In this document: piece by piece, positions 29,728 to 38,125 of the stretch
Numbering within the stretch: position 1 is the first letter of the stretch
How the letters are laid out: the number at the start of each line of letters is the position of its first letter
Assembly: GCA_951799405.1 (NCBI GenBank)
Contig: OX637345.1
Coordinates: 2,728,001-2,792,000, forward strand
Reading direction: 5' to 3'
DNA length: 64,000 bases
DNA from: Agapetus fuscipes
Lineage: Eukaryota; Arthropoda; Insecta; Trichoptera; Glossosomatidae
Program-made: the position numbers and the translations under genes
Notes under the pieces: model-generated
Seen by the model: the letters and a program-made list of their open reading frames with translations, nothing else
The model's database searches: none
What the model was told of the DNA's origin: nothing

Positions 29728-30420
29728 GTAGGATAACTTTTTTTAAAGGAATCCTGTGCAGGAGACTCCCTAGATTCAAGAGACCCTAAGGGTGTATGAC
29801 ACTTGTTGTAGTGCCGCCGAGGTGTGGCAGTTGATGCCTTGATCCTTTGCTTCAGGGCTGTTAGCTGCGTGGTGCTGTGTGTTGCGTTGGCTTTGTTTTC
29901 AGACACCGAAAGGAAGTGGTGATTGATGTTGGTTTTGAATAGGGCAAGGCTAAATTGTGGTGGGAACACAGATACCGGTAACTCGTTCCATTAGCGGGCA
30001 GTTTGGCAAAGGAATGAGTCGTGAAAACACCAAGTTCTCATAGTTTACCTTCAAAGAGATGAATGTGAGCCGTTCTACGAGTTGCCCTTGTTGTACTGTA
30101 AGGCAGTTGCGCAAGCCCATCCTCGTATCCGTTCCGTTTTTTCACTTCCATGCGGGGAAGCGTATCACAGAACGCTCATGCAATGCTATATTTTTACCGA
30201 TGGTCGTGACCCGACCCAGCAGTGATTCTAGATCTACCTGTTCGTCCACTAAAGAAAACAAGGCAAAATCTGAAGTTACTGACTCGATGCAACTGCATCG
30301 GGATGCGCTCCTTGATATTTCGTGCTAATCACAAGGAATTTTTGGTTGGCGTCCTCAATCGACTGGATGAACGTCAAGTCCAGGGTCCGAGTAAGAGGTG
30401 CAAAAGCACCTGAAGGCTCG
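29728..30420 (-). pseudogene. LINE-J polyprotein C-terminus and 3' end
   Basis: On the minus strand, with stops and frame changes, the translation gives DSFLCQTAR, then WNELPVSVFPPQFSLALFKT and NINHHFLSV, the usual closing motif (SFxxRTAxLWNxLPxxVFP) of CR1/Jockey-group non-LTR polymerases. Upstream pieces are badly decayed. The 3' UTR carries CGGCACTACAACAAGTGTCA and ends in a short A-run at 29733-29740. This 3' end is the one borrowed by SINE-A2. Clade assignment between CR1 and Jockey is uncertain. Confidence 0.65.
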
Positions 30421-30902
30421 ATAGTTACCTACTCCTTGTGGACACGAAATCGGCGTAGCCTATCGGGCCTATGCTCGGGCTTACCGCAGCAAAGAGCGCA
30501 TTCCAATCGGAATGTTAATAACATTCTGCTACAGCATTTTTTTTTCTATTCGTTGAAGAATAGAGTCGCTTGTACTATACAAGTATCTATTCTCCTTGGT
30601 TGTGGCCACCCCTAGCAATTACTTAGATTTCCTTCTTCCCTCAGGGCCGTCACTAATCACAGTGCGCGAGCTTAGCGAACACTGTATGCAGCGCTTAGCT
30701 AAGGAGAAGACCAACACTTAGCAAATAACGACCCAATACTTTTCTCTCTATGTTACATATTTAGCACTTCCAATAAGGTTTCGCTTCCGCTCTACTGGCC
30801 ATCCAATAATAGTTTATTTCCTTATTTTTCTCACATATTCTTAAAAGAAAATGGAAAAGAAGAAGGTAGTTTAGTATTAATTTGTCCTCGATTTTTTTCG
30901 AT
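30421..30902. other. Unassigned; LINE-J upstream may reach in
   Basis: No motif could be placed with confidence. A TGTGGCCACCCCTAGCAATT word at 30600 resembles the RTE-2 end. Confidence 0.35.
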
Positions 30903-30970
30903 CAATATCTCAGTTGTGGATCGTAATCGGAAGGTCGTAGGTTCGAATCCCAGTGTGCTAGAAAATAATA
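30903..30970 (+). mobile_element. SINE-A head remnant
   Basis: TATCTCAGTTGTGGATCGTA and the B box GTAGGTTCGAATCCC, then AGTGTGCTAGAAAA, after which a MITE-1 begins. Confidence 0.55.
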
Positions 30971-31155
30971 TGTATCGCTAGCTTAAAGGTAAAACTGGAT
31001 AAGTGCTGATTCACTTATTTGAGAAATCGTGGATTCAACATTTTATTGAGTGGAACCTCTCAAAGTAAATGAACTAATCTAAGGCAGTGCTCACAAAGAG
31101 CTTATAAACTACAGGGTTTTCACATTTCTTTAGTGTTTTCTCTCGTAGGAAATAG
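30971..31155. mobile_element. MITE-1, left two-thirds
   Basis: CTTAAAGGTAAAACTGGATA to CTCGTAGGAAATAGGAAAAA; the right end is replaced by RTE-1. Confidence 0.7.
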
Positions 31156-31362
31156 GAAAAAACTTTGCCAATGTCACCCCTGTTACAGGAAAGGATGGCA
31201 AGAGTTGCAGGGTGTATGTCGATTTGAGATCTGGGTTTGTATGTTGTAGGTTCACATGCGGCATGTGCAAGCGCGAACTTGTGCATGTCTGCTTGCGAGA
31301 ATGCATATAATGTACATCCCCAATGTAACATATCTTTGCAACTTAGATTAGATTAGATTAGA
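31156..31362 (+). mobile_element. RTE-1 LINE 3' end
   Basis: CTTTGCCAATGTCACCCCTG to TTAGATTAGATTAGATTAGA. Confidence 0.85.
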
Positions 31363-31373
31363 AGGCTGATTGA

Positions 31374-31460
31374 GCATTTGGTGACCGATTTTCGGTTGAG
31401 TCGTATGAATTGATCAATGCGGCGAGGAGCATATTTTTAAATGAAATGATATATTTTTTA
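31374..31460 (-). mobile_element. SINE-A body fragment
   Basis: TTTGGTGACCGATTTTCGGT to GCGAGGAGCATATTTTTAAA is the central SINE-A body in reverse. Confidence 0.5.
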
Positions 31461-31512
31461 AAAGTATAACTGTATGTTCTGTCTCTATTGCCCTATTTTA
31501 TTTTGAATGAAT

Positions 31513-31698
31513 GACAGTTCCCCTGTTTCAGGGAAGGTCGGCAAGAGTTGCAGGGCTTATGTTCATTTGAGAATTGGGTTTTTTATATTGTAAGTCTACA
31601 TGCGGCATGTGTGAGCGCGAAATTATGCGTGTCTGCTTGTGGGAATGCATTTTATATGAATCTCAAATGATACATCAGCTTAGATTTAGATAAGATTT
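31513..31698 (+). mobile_element. RTE-1 LINE 3' end, truncated
   Basis: CCCCTGTTTCAGGGAAGGTC to CAGCTTAGATTTAGATAAGA. Confidence 0.8.
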
Positions 31699-31714
31699 AG
31701 ACAGCACCAGGATG

Positions 31715-31812
31715 GTGAAAGTCCGATTCAAAATTTAAGTCCTTAGCAACCATTCCACCAATCACCTGTTCCTAGCGATCCAGCCAAGTGACGTCATATT
31801 TTTCCCTCCGTT
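31715..31812 (-). repeat. TGACGTCA dispersed repeat
   Basis: Minus strand gives GACGTCACTTGGCTGGATCG then GGTTGCTAAGGACTT, the order of the 26.4 kb copy. Confidence 0.45.
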
Positions 31813-32485
31813 CAAATGTGCGAACTCCATTCTTATTTTCTTGTATTTTTCATGAAGTTACAATTCCGTTTTTAGGTTCACACGCAACTTCTAAAACATA
31901 TTTCAATTTACAGGAACAAAAACGGATTTTATCCAAAAAAAAACCGCCTTTGTTTCTAGTTATATATATTGTGATTTGTGCTACATTAAACCACCGCCAT
32001 ATTTGAGAGAGAAAAATGAAAATATGAAAAATTGCGCGGGAACAATCATAAAGAAAAAACCGTTGTGTGTCGGTTCGTTCCATTTTCGAATCGTAAATTC
32101 AAATTTGAAAATTAATCATCCCCCTGTGTGTGTTTTGAATTCGGAACAATAGTGGGTTGGCGCGCGCGGGAAGCTATTTTCGCGCCGATATTTTGACAAA
32201 CGGCGCCAAAAGTTTGCTAATATCCTCAAAAATGGCGCCGGCGCCGGAAACGGTGCTGCCAGCATAAAAAATATTCAGTCCGAATAAACTAAGGGAGAAA
32301 CTGAATACGTAAATAAAAAAAACTTGACGTTTTTTTTTTCAATTTTATATTTAAAAAACTGTATTCAAATTGACTGCATGTCAAAAAAATTTACTCGGAA
32401 TATTTTTGAATTTGGAATTTTTTTCTCGGTGAACAAAGGTCAATGTTGTATGCGATTGGAGTCTGTAGCAACCAATCACATGGAA
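31813..32485. other. Single-copy-looking island
   Basis: No family match over almost 700 bp. A CG-rich core at 32155-32260 has GGCGCGCGCGGGAA, ATTTTCGCGCCGATATTTTG and TGGCGCCGGCGCC, E2F-like in part. Could be a host promoter or regulatory element ahead of the 33.4 kb exon. Confidence 0.35.
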
Positions 32486-32489
32486 TTGA

Positions 32490-32610
32490 GTTCATCCTCA
32501 GTCGTCGTGTAGAGAGGGTGTCTCCTGAAGACGTTGGCTACGTCGCTTACGGAACGTCGAGAATAATGTAAGTTCTCTTATTACGGTTCGTGTAATACCC
32601 GAAAAAAAAT
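32490..32610 (+). repeat. CTGAAGAC-hairpin repeat
   Basis: Reference copy of the second sublineage: TCAGTCGTCGTGTAGAGAGG, TCTCCTGAAGACGTTGGCTA, CGTCGAGAATAATG. Related to 33.93 kb (-) and 62.5 kb (-). Confidence 0.5.
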
Positions 32611-32644
32611 TTAAATGTGTAGTTATTATAATTGTCAATAACCT

Positions 32645-32700
32645 TTTTTTTCCTTTTCCCTAGCGACTCGGTCGGGTGACGTCACAATGTTACATAACGT
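32645..32700 (-). repeat. TGACGTCA dispersed repeat, core only
   Basis: Minus strand: TTGTGACGTCACCCGACCGA and GTCGCTAGGGAAAAGG. Confidence 0.5.
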
Positions 32701-33375
32701 GCGAGCCTCGTTATATTTTTAATAATATTTCATCACTGCTTATCAAAAAATACGTATGTGAACAAAATAAATTTTGGTTAATATAATATTATTCAATGGA
32801 GTCGGCACATTTCAAATTGGGGAAAAAATGCGTCACTTGGCCGGGATAAAGGCGTAAATAAATTAAAAAAATACTAAAACTCTACGTACCTACTGCATTA
32901 AGAAAAAATGCTGAAAAAAAAATTAAAAAATAAAACCTCCCAAATTATCGGGAATCATTTTTCCAGATACGCTAATTCGGCCTCTAGACTCTTCCTTAGC
33001 GCTGGTATATCAGGCGAGTTTCCCTATTCGTCATTGAAAAGTGAGAAAAAAAGTAAATAAAAAATAAATAAGAAATAAGAAAGAACTGAAAATATGTGAA
33101 CCCAATAATGTGGCGCAATGTTGTGTGTTAACTTAAATATATCATCTCAGAAAAAAACTTAGCAACGGGGGTAAAGGACCTCAATAATGAGGCTGATGAC
33201 CTGAAGGGAAGAAATTGAAAACAAAAGTAGGGGTGTTCCTCTCTCAAGTGAAAAGATCTAACGAGTGGGAACTTTGTTTTTTGGCGGGAATCCAAGTTAT
33301 AGCAACGATTAGAAATGTTTTCAATCGAAAACTTTCAACATTTCAACTTTAACTTGAACGTTTGTTGAGTTGCAG
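32701..33375. other. Mostly single-copy; candidate intron upstream of the exon
   Basis: AT-rich with AATAAATAAG runs. A piece near 32790-32850 (AGTCGGCACATTTCAAATTG, GTCACTTGGCCGGG) may be another scrap of the TGACGTCA repeat. The last 35 bases are T-rich and end TTGCAG. Confidence 0.4.
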
Positions 33376-33540
33376 AGAAATGCTCACGAGAAAAATGGCG
33401 GTAAAATTGGAAAAACATATCCGGATCGCTCGCAGAGTGCAAGGTACTTGATCGTCACTTTAGTGCTTGTTTGGCTTATCTGTCTCATTCTTCACGCCAC
33501 TCATAATCTAGCAACAATCCAACAAGGAGTGCCACCTGAG
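33376..33540 (+). CDS. Candidate internal exon of an unrecognised single-pass membrane protein
   Basis: Exactly 55 codons lie between an acceptor (T-rich stretch ending GTTGAGTTGCAG at 33375) and a donor (CCACCTGAG followed by GTATGC at 33541), so the exon is phase 0 at both ends. An in-frame TGA 18 bases upstream and a TAG 9 bases downstream bound the frame. The peptide has a polar basic start (RNAHEKNGGKIGKTYPDRSQ), a hydrophobic helix (RYLIVTLVLVWLICLIL, residues 25-41) and a polar end (ATIQQGVPPE). There is no methionine, so the start codon would be in an earlier exon. The basic side before the helix suggests a type II signal anchor with the ectodomain encoded downstream. No family was recognised. 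It is not part of any repeat seen here. A chance ORF cannot be excluded. Confidence 0.45.
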
Positions 33541-33594
33541 GTATGCTATTAGCTTCAGTAACATCGAACCATTTACTTTTAGTCATGAGCACGC

Positions 33595-33750
33595 CTCTCA
33601 CCTAGAGGGTCTTGTTTTGTCGTGCCGTTGATTTTACTTCACGGGAAAGCCTTCCGCTACTTGAGAAAATATATAGCTTTGTTTGAGCGTCCATGCGCTG
33701 TGGGTCCTTCTGACACATACATACGGGATGGGTATGAGGATGATTTGAGC
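33595..33750 (+). repeat. Dispersed repeat I
   Basis: TTCACGGGAAAGCCTTCCGC and ATATATAGCTTTGTTTGAGC, then CTGACACATACATACGGGAT, match 51640-51745 in order with divergence. Class unknown. Confidence 0.45.
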
Positions 33751-33762
33751 ATATCAAATGTT

Positions 33763-33917
33763 CACCAAAGGTTCATTCATGCATACAGAAAATGGACTTT
33801 GCTTGAGAGTTGGCGCTTTGTAGAGACACCAAGGTCGCAGAGGGCTTCTGAGGTGTAATGCACATAAAAGACAGCGCTTATCAAATAAATCATTCTAATA
33901 TTATTATTTTATTATTC
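33763..33917 (+). mobile_element. SINE-A1 3' half
   Basis: CACCAAAGGTTCATTCATGC to AATAAATCATTCTAATATTA with ATT repeats. Confidence 0.75.
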
Positions 33918-33919
33918 TA

Positions 33920-33995
33920 GACGTTTTGTTGGTAGCCAATGTCTTCAGAAGGCACTCTCTCTGCACGACGACTAAGGGTGAATAATAATAATCGT
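33920..33995 (-). repeat. CTGAAGAC-hairpin repeat
   Basis: Minus strand: TCGTCGTGCAGAGAGAGTGC, TTCTGAAGACATTGGCTACC, then AAAACGTCTAGAATAATAA. Confidence 0.5.
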
Positions 33996-34237
33996 AAACA
34001 TGTCAAAAGACAGTGATGCCCTAATTTAAAATCTCGTCCTCCTAACCACATATTTGCACTGGACCCTTGTTCCATACGCCCTCCATTAGCCCCTCTCCAA
34101 ATAACTGTGCCACGACAAAATGTCCACCGACACAATATCCATTGACAGAATGTCCTCGCAACAAAATCTCCACGCGACAAAATGTCCACCGACATAATGT
34201 CCACCTAAAAATGTAAAAAATCATATAAATCGTATAA

Positions 34238-34528
34238 GCGCAACTAAGCTACGCATATAGTGTAACTTCTTACCGCGTTATCCCCGAAGGGGTCGCGATA
34301 CCTATTTATATAGTGAGTGGACTTATTTATTTTTACAGGTAAGGGGGCCGGCCTTACGCCAACCAGTTCAGTAAAGTGGGGGGTTTACCAGCTCCCGAGG
34401 GGGCTGGTACTCATTTCTTGTAAAGGCCGAGTAAGCCTTGCCGGGTTTTTAATTTGAGGTTTGAAATAAACACCGAAACGGGAAATCATTTCAAAGAAAA
34501 CGAATGCAAGCACTCTATCGACCGGACA
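34238..34528 (-). mobile_element. SINE-B
   Basis: Minus-strand head reduced to GTCCGGTCGATAGAGTGCTT, with the B box deleted. The GCAACTAAGCTACGCATATA end is intact. Confidence 0.75.
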
Positions 34529-34633
34529 TCAAATATTATATATATTCAAAAATTAAATAACATTAATTGTACATTGAAGCTTTCACGGCCGGTACTTGTT
34601 GAACTAACAATTACTTTTTTCTGGCTATGTAGT

Positions 34634-34876
34634 CGTGGTCTGGTTGATTTATTTCGGACAGTTTCGCCCATTGCTCCGATGGGCATTATCAGCGGTTGGC
34701 TAGTCGCTGTGATCTTCTCACGAAAACAACAACAATACTAATTTGAAGGCTAGTGTTGCTTCCAGAACATCAAATCCTGTAAGAAGATCACAGCGACTAG
34801 CCAACCGCTGATAATGCCCATCGGAGCAATGGGCGAAACTGTCCGGAATAAATCAACCAGACCACGATTAAATAAC
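34634..34876. repeat. Long hairpin with 87-bp arms
   Basis: 34634-34720 and 34779-34876 are reverse complements with few mismatches (CGTGGTCTGGTTGATTTATT on the left, AATAAATCAACCAGACCACG on the right), separated by 58 bp. The arms hold GCTGATAATGCCCATCGGAG and AATGGGCGAAACTGTCCG, the motif also found in the 46 kb hairpin. Confidence 0.8.
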
Positions 34877-34890
34877 ATTGGTGGACATTT

Positions 34891-35040
34891 TGTCCGTGGA
34901 CATTTTGTCCGTGGACATTTTGTTCGTGGACATTTTGTCCGTGGACATTTTGTCCGTGGACATTTTGTCCGTGGACATTTTGTCCGTGGACATTTTGTCC
35001 GTGGACATTTTGTCCGTGGACATTTTGTCGGTGGAAATTA
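34891..35040 (+). repeat. 15-bp minisatellite, 10 units
   Basis: GTGGACATTTTGTCC repeated ten times almost without change. Each unit is itself an inverted repeat (GGACA-TTT-TGTCC). It is open in frame on both strands, which explains the long repeat peptides; they are not real proteins. Confidence 0.95.
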
Positions 35041-35299
35041 TATCGGGTTAACATTTTGTCGCATGGACATTTAGTCGCGTGGACATTTGGTCGTGGTACC
35101 CCGAATAACTCAATAGCGTGTCGCGTATATTGATACTCTGGCCTGTGAAAGCATGGAAGAGGAAGACCCCGGCAGTGTTACATGGAGCAGGGAAGTGGGA
35201 AGCTCAGGCCTAAGTCAATATGACGTCAAAAAGGACAGGGCCCTTAATGGCTCGCTAAAAGTGACGTACAAATGTGTGCACAAGAAGAGAAGCTTTCTA

Positions 35300-35455
35300 A
35301 GAGAAGTATTATGATATGTTCGCGCGAACCAGCCTACCACCACCTTCAGAAAGGGACTGAAGACACTGCTTTTCTCCAGAAGCCATGGCGCCCTTAAGAT
35401 GGTCCTTAAACATTAAATGGCGCCACAGGAAACAAATCATCCATCATCATCATCA
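35300..35455 (+). mobile_element. L2-group LINE 3' end
   Basis: CTTCAGAAAGGGACTGAAGA reads FRKGLKTLLF, the closing LINE motif, then GGCGCCACAGGAAACAAATC-ATCC and ATC repeats. Upstream 35101-35300 is unassigned. Confidence 0.6.
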
Positions 35456-35527
35456 TATCGATACGGATATAAGAATAACATTTTTCGGTGTTGGATACGT
35501 TGATGGATATTTACAATTCTCAGCATA

Positions 35528-35645
35528 TAATCGAACTTGCATATATTACATTTTAAATTCTTATTACATGCATTCTCACAAGCAGACACGTTAAAGTTCG
35601 CACTTACACATGCCGCATGTGGAATAACAACACAAAAACTGACAA
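35528..35645 (-). mobile_element. RTE-1 LINE 3' end fragment
   Basis: CATGCATTCTCACAAGCAGA to CACATGCCGCATGTGG; tail lost. Confidence 0.65.
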
Positions 35646-35689
35646 ACAAATGCTTTAATATTATTAAACATCTAAACATCTAACTAACG

Positions 35690-35907
35690 CAAGTAGGCTA
35701 CAAATATGTGTAACTTCTTGCCGCGCAATCCCCGAAGGATGTCACATTTGGCGAGAGAAATCTATTTATTTTTATATATAAGAGGACCGGCTGCTGATTT
35801 TGGGGTTTCCCCGCTCCCGAGGGGGCTGGTACTCATTTCTTGTGAAGGCGTCACTACTAACCTTGCTGGTATTTTATTTTGGGTTGTTAATATTTATTGG
35901 TTTTAAC
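35690..35907 (-). mobile_element. SINE-B, headless
   Basis: ACGCAAGTAGGCTACAAATA end, CTCCCGAGGGGGCTGGTACT, stops at TATTTTATTTTGGGTTG before the head. Confidence 0.75.
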
Positions 35908-36116
35908 ATCCATACACGTTTAAAAGTCGTCACTTAAGAGTGTACACGAATCAATCGATTTGTTTAATTTTTAATTGAAGGGCGGGTTGATGAGCTAACT
36001 TTGTGCCTGCGCGGGAATTGACGAGGGTAGTTTAGCCCTTTGATCATAACCTAAAAGTCTAACATTTTTGTATCGATGAATAATTAAGTTATGTGAAAGA
36101 AAAATTAAGTAAAATA

Positions 36117-36472
36117 CTTCGATACCTTAAAGGTAAAACTGAATAAATGTCATATAATACTACTTGGCCTTCTCATATGAAACTTTTTTTTCCTATTTAC
36201 ATATGAAAAAGTATGAACATCCTGTTGTTAAGAAGTTTTTTTATGAGCACTTCCTTTTAATAAGTTCACTTGTGTATTGTAGAGAACATGTGTGTTTTCA
36301 ATAACATATGATAAGAGAGCGCCTTTTTTGTGTGTGTGCTACCTCAAGGGCCCTCTCCGATCACAGATAAGACTTTATTACTAAAAGGTGAGAAATAACA
36401 CCCAATAAAATGTTTTTTATCCACGATTTCTCAAATCAGAACTGATTGAGTTTTACCTTTAAGGGAGCGATA
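36117..36472. mobile_element. MITE-1, split by L2-group LINE tail
   Basis: CGATACCTTAAAGGTAAAAC start, TTTTACCTTTAAGGGAGCGA end. About 110 bp of foreign sequence interrupt it after AAGTTCACTT. Confidence 0.75.
36275..36385 (-). mobile_element. L2-group LINE 3' terminal fragment
   Basis: GAGAGCGCCTTTTTTGTGTG and CTCAAGGGCCCTCTCCGATC match the 3' UTR of the 52.97-53.42 kb LINE, not the SINE-A1 version (GGGCTC). Confidence 0.65.
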
Positions 36473-36504
36473 TGTATGTATATTCAATAGGTTTGGTTAT
36501 GTTT

Positions 36505-36922
36505 TTTTTTAATTAAGAAATCCTGTGCTGGAGAATCCCTAGATTTTTAGAGACTCTAACGGGGCGATTCTTAGACATTTTAGTCGTCGGTTGAGCCCAC
36601 GCTTTGACAAACCAAGGGTGCCTGAGCTAGAAGTTTCATCAGCACGGGCATTCTTACCTACCGAATTTTGTAATTTTTGTATGAAGAGAAATCAGCTGTT
36701 CACTTGCGGCCATCTTGGATAGACAGGTCTTTATACAAATGCATCATTAGTTTGTCAAAGCGTGGGCTCAACCGACGACTAAAATGGCTAAAAATAGCCC
36801 CGTACGGGTCTATGACACTCGATGTAGTGCCACAAAGGTGTTAACGAGCTTGTTCGTTGCTACAAAGCGCCAATACTCAAGCAAGAGCCAGTTGTTGTAA
36901 GGCTGGATGGACCTTTAGTGCT
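36505..36922 (-). mobile_element. SINE-A2, split by MITE-3
   Basis: Tail AAGAAATCCTGTGCTGGAGA to GACTCTA at the left; after MITE-3, GGGTCTATGACACTCGATGT and the SINE-A body up to GGATGGACCTTTAG. Head missing. Confidence 0.75.
36559..36802. mobile_element. MITE-3, intact, TA target
   Basis: ACGGGGCGATTCTTAGACAT and its inverted partner ending TAAAAATAGCCCCG. TA precedes the left end (36557-36558) and follows the right end (36803-36804), as for Tc1/mariner-type movement. The host SINE-A2 has no such sequence, which proves insertion. Confidence 0.75.
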
Positions 36923-36923
36923 T

Positions 36924-37076
36924 AGGTTTGGACATGTAGAAAGAACGGATGATGAAAGACTTACAAAGTGTACATATATACAGAGGAAATGTCGAAGGGA
37001 AAAGAGGAAATGGGTAACTTTAATATCGGTGACCGAAAAGTCGCGTGGACGTACTGTCTTGTGACTGATTTGTCAG
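36924..37076 (+). mobile_element. RTE-2 coding scrap joined to FB-type phrases
   Basis: TTTGGACATGTAGAAAGAAC and GGATGATGAAAGACTTACAA match the RTE-2 frame (FGHVERxDDERL). From 37020 the FB vocabulary begins: GGTGACCGAAAAGTCGCGTG, GTGACTGATTTGTC. Confidence 0.5.
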
Positions 37077-37386
37077 GGAGCCCCTTCTACCTACACAAAA
37101 AGCGCTTAAACAGAAAAGGAGGCGTTAGAAATGAGTTTTATGACTCCTAAAATAAATAGTCTATGGTGAAGGGGCGGAAGCTATATAATAAACTGCCTTC
37201 TGATTGATAGGGGGCGTTACTCTTGATTATCGACGTTTGATGACTCTGCCTTTGACTCCACTAAATGACGAACTAAATTACTCTTCGTTTAGACGAGAAA
37301 TTCAGAGACAAAAAGGCAGGGGGGAGCATCTACTAGAGGCATATGTACTTATAAGGCAAAAATATCAAAACCTTTTTTTAAATCCG
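37077..37386. other. No gene or known repeat seen
   Basis: A 64-codon ORF (37204-37398) runs into the next SINE and has no recognisable motif. Confidence 0.4.
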
Positions 37387-37687
37387 ACCGGTCCGTAGCT
37401 CAGTGGTAACACTGCGGACTCTGAATGGGAAGATTGTGAAAAAATATACCATTTATATTTTCAAATTTGCTCTTCGCTGGGTTGAAAAATTCATAAACCT
37501 TTACCATTGACCGGTCACCAAAAGTCCATCCAGCCTTACAGCAACTGTGTCTTGCTTGAGTGTTGGCGTTTTGTGGTGACGACCAAGCTCGTACAAGTCT
37601 GCGGCACTACAACAAGTGTCATAGACCCCTAGAGCCTCTAGAATCTAGGGAGTCTCCCGCACAGGATTTCTTAAAAAAAAAAAAAAT
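37387..37687 (+). mobile_element. SINE-A2
   Basis: A box GGTCCGTAGCTCAGTGGTAA present, B box region deleted (only AAGATTGTGAAAAAATATAC remains). LINE-J-type tail ends in 14 A. Confidence 0.85.
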
Positions 37688-37888
37688 TGTGGAGAGGAAT
37701 GCAATTAACCAATCTATTTTGCATTACCGAATGTCTTCATGCGAAAGCAGAAGCTTGTGTGCATGCCACATTGAACAAGGGTCGAAATTATGGGAAAAGG
37801 ACTAAGCGTGATTTGAACCAGCGTTATTCTGTTCCAAATACGCTAGTCCAAGAATAGCGACTTGACTCCCTGCGCTTTAATACCGACT

Positions 37889-38125
37889 GACTTTAAAGTT
37901 AAAACTAAATAAGTGGCATATTAAGCATGTTTCTGAGATAATTGCACCTTTTTTCCTATTTTCTACGAGAGAAAACATTAAAAAAACGTGTGGAAAACCT
38001 GTAGTTTAGAAGTCTTTTATGAGCACTTCCTTATAATTAGTTCACTTACTATGAGAAGTTTACTCCCTATAGAACGTTTTCTCAAATCAGTGAATCAGCA
38101 CTTATTCAGTTTAACCCTAAAAATC
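37889..38125. mobile_element. MITE-1
   Basis: GACTTTAAAGTTAAAACTAA start and CTTATTCAGTTTAACCC end; interior complete. Confidence 0.75.

Larger units (their letters stand above)
34107..35100. mobile_element. Foldback-like locus FB3
   Basis: The left arm 34107-34206 begins GTGCCACGACAAAATGTCCA. The right arm 34889-35100, inverted, begins GTACCACGACCAAATGTCCA. Both are runs of 15-bp units (GACAAAATGTCCACC). Between them lie a SINE-B and a long hairpin. Termini match each other better than the cargo does, consistent with a foldback transposon. Confidence 0.6.

Noticed and set aside
34797..35074. Repeat-rich ORFs on both strands (GHFVR / HGQNV repeats) as possible proteins
   Set aside because: They are translations of the 15-bp minisatellite, whose unit is a multiple of three; open frames on both strands are automatic.
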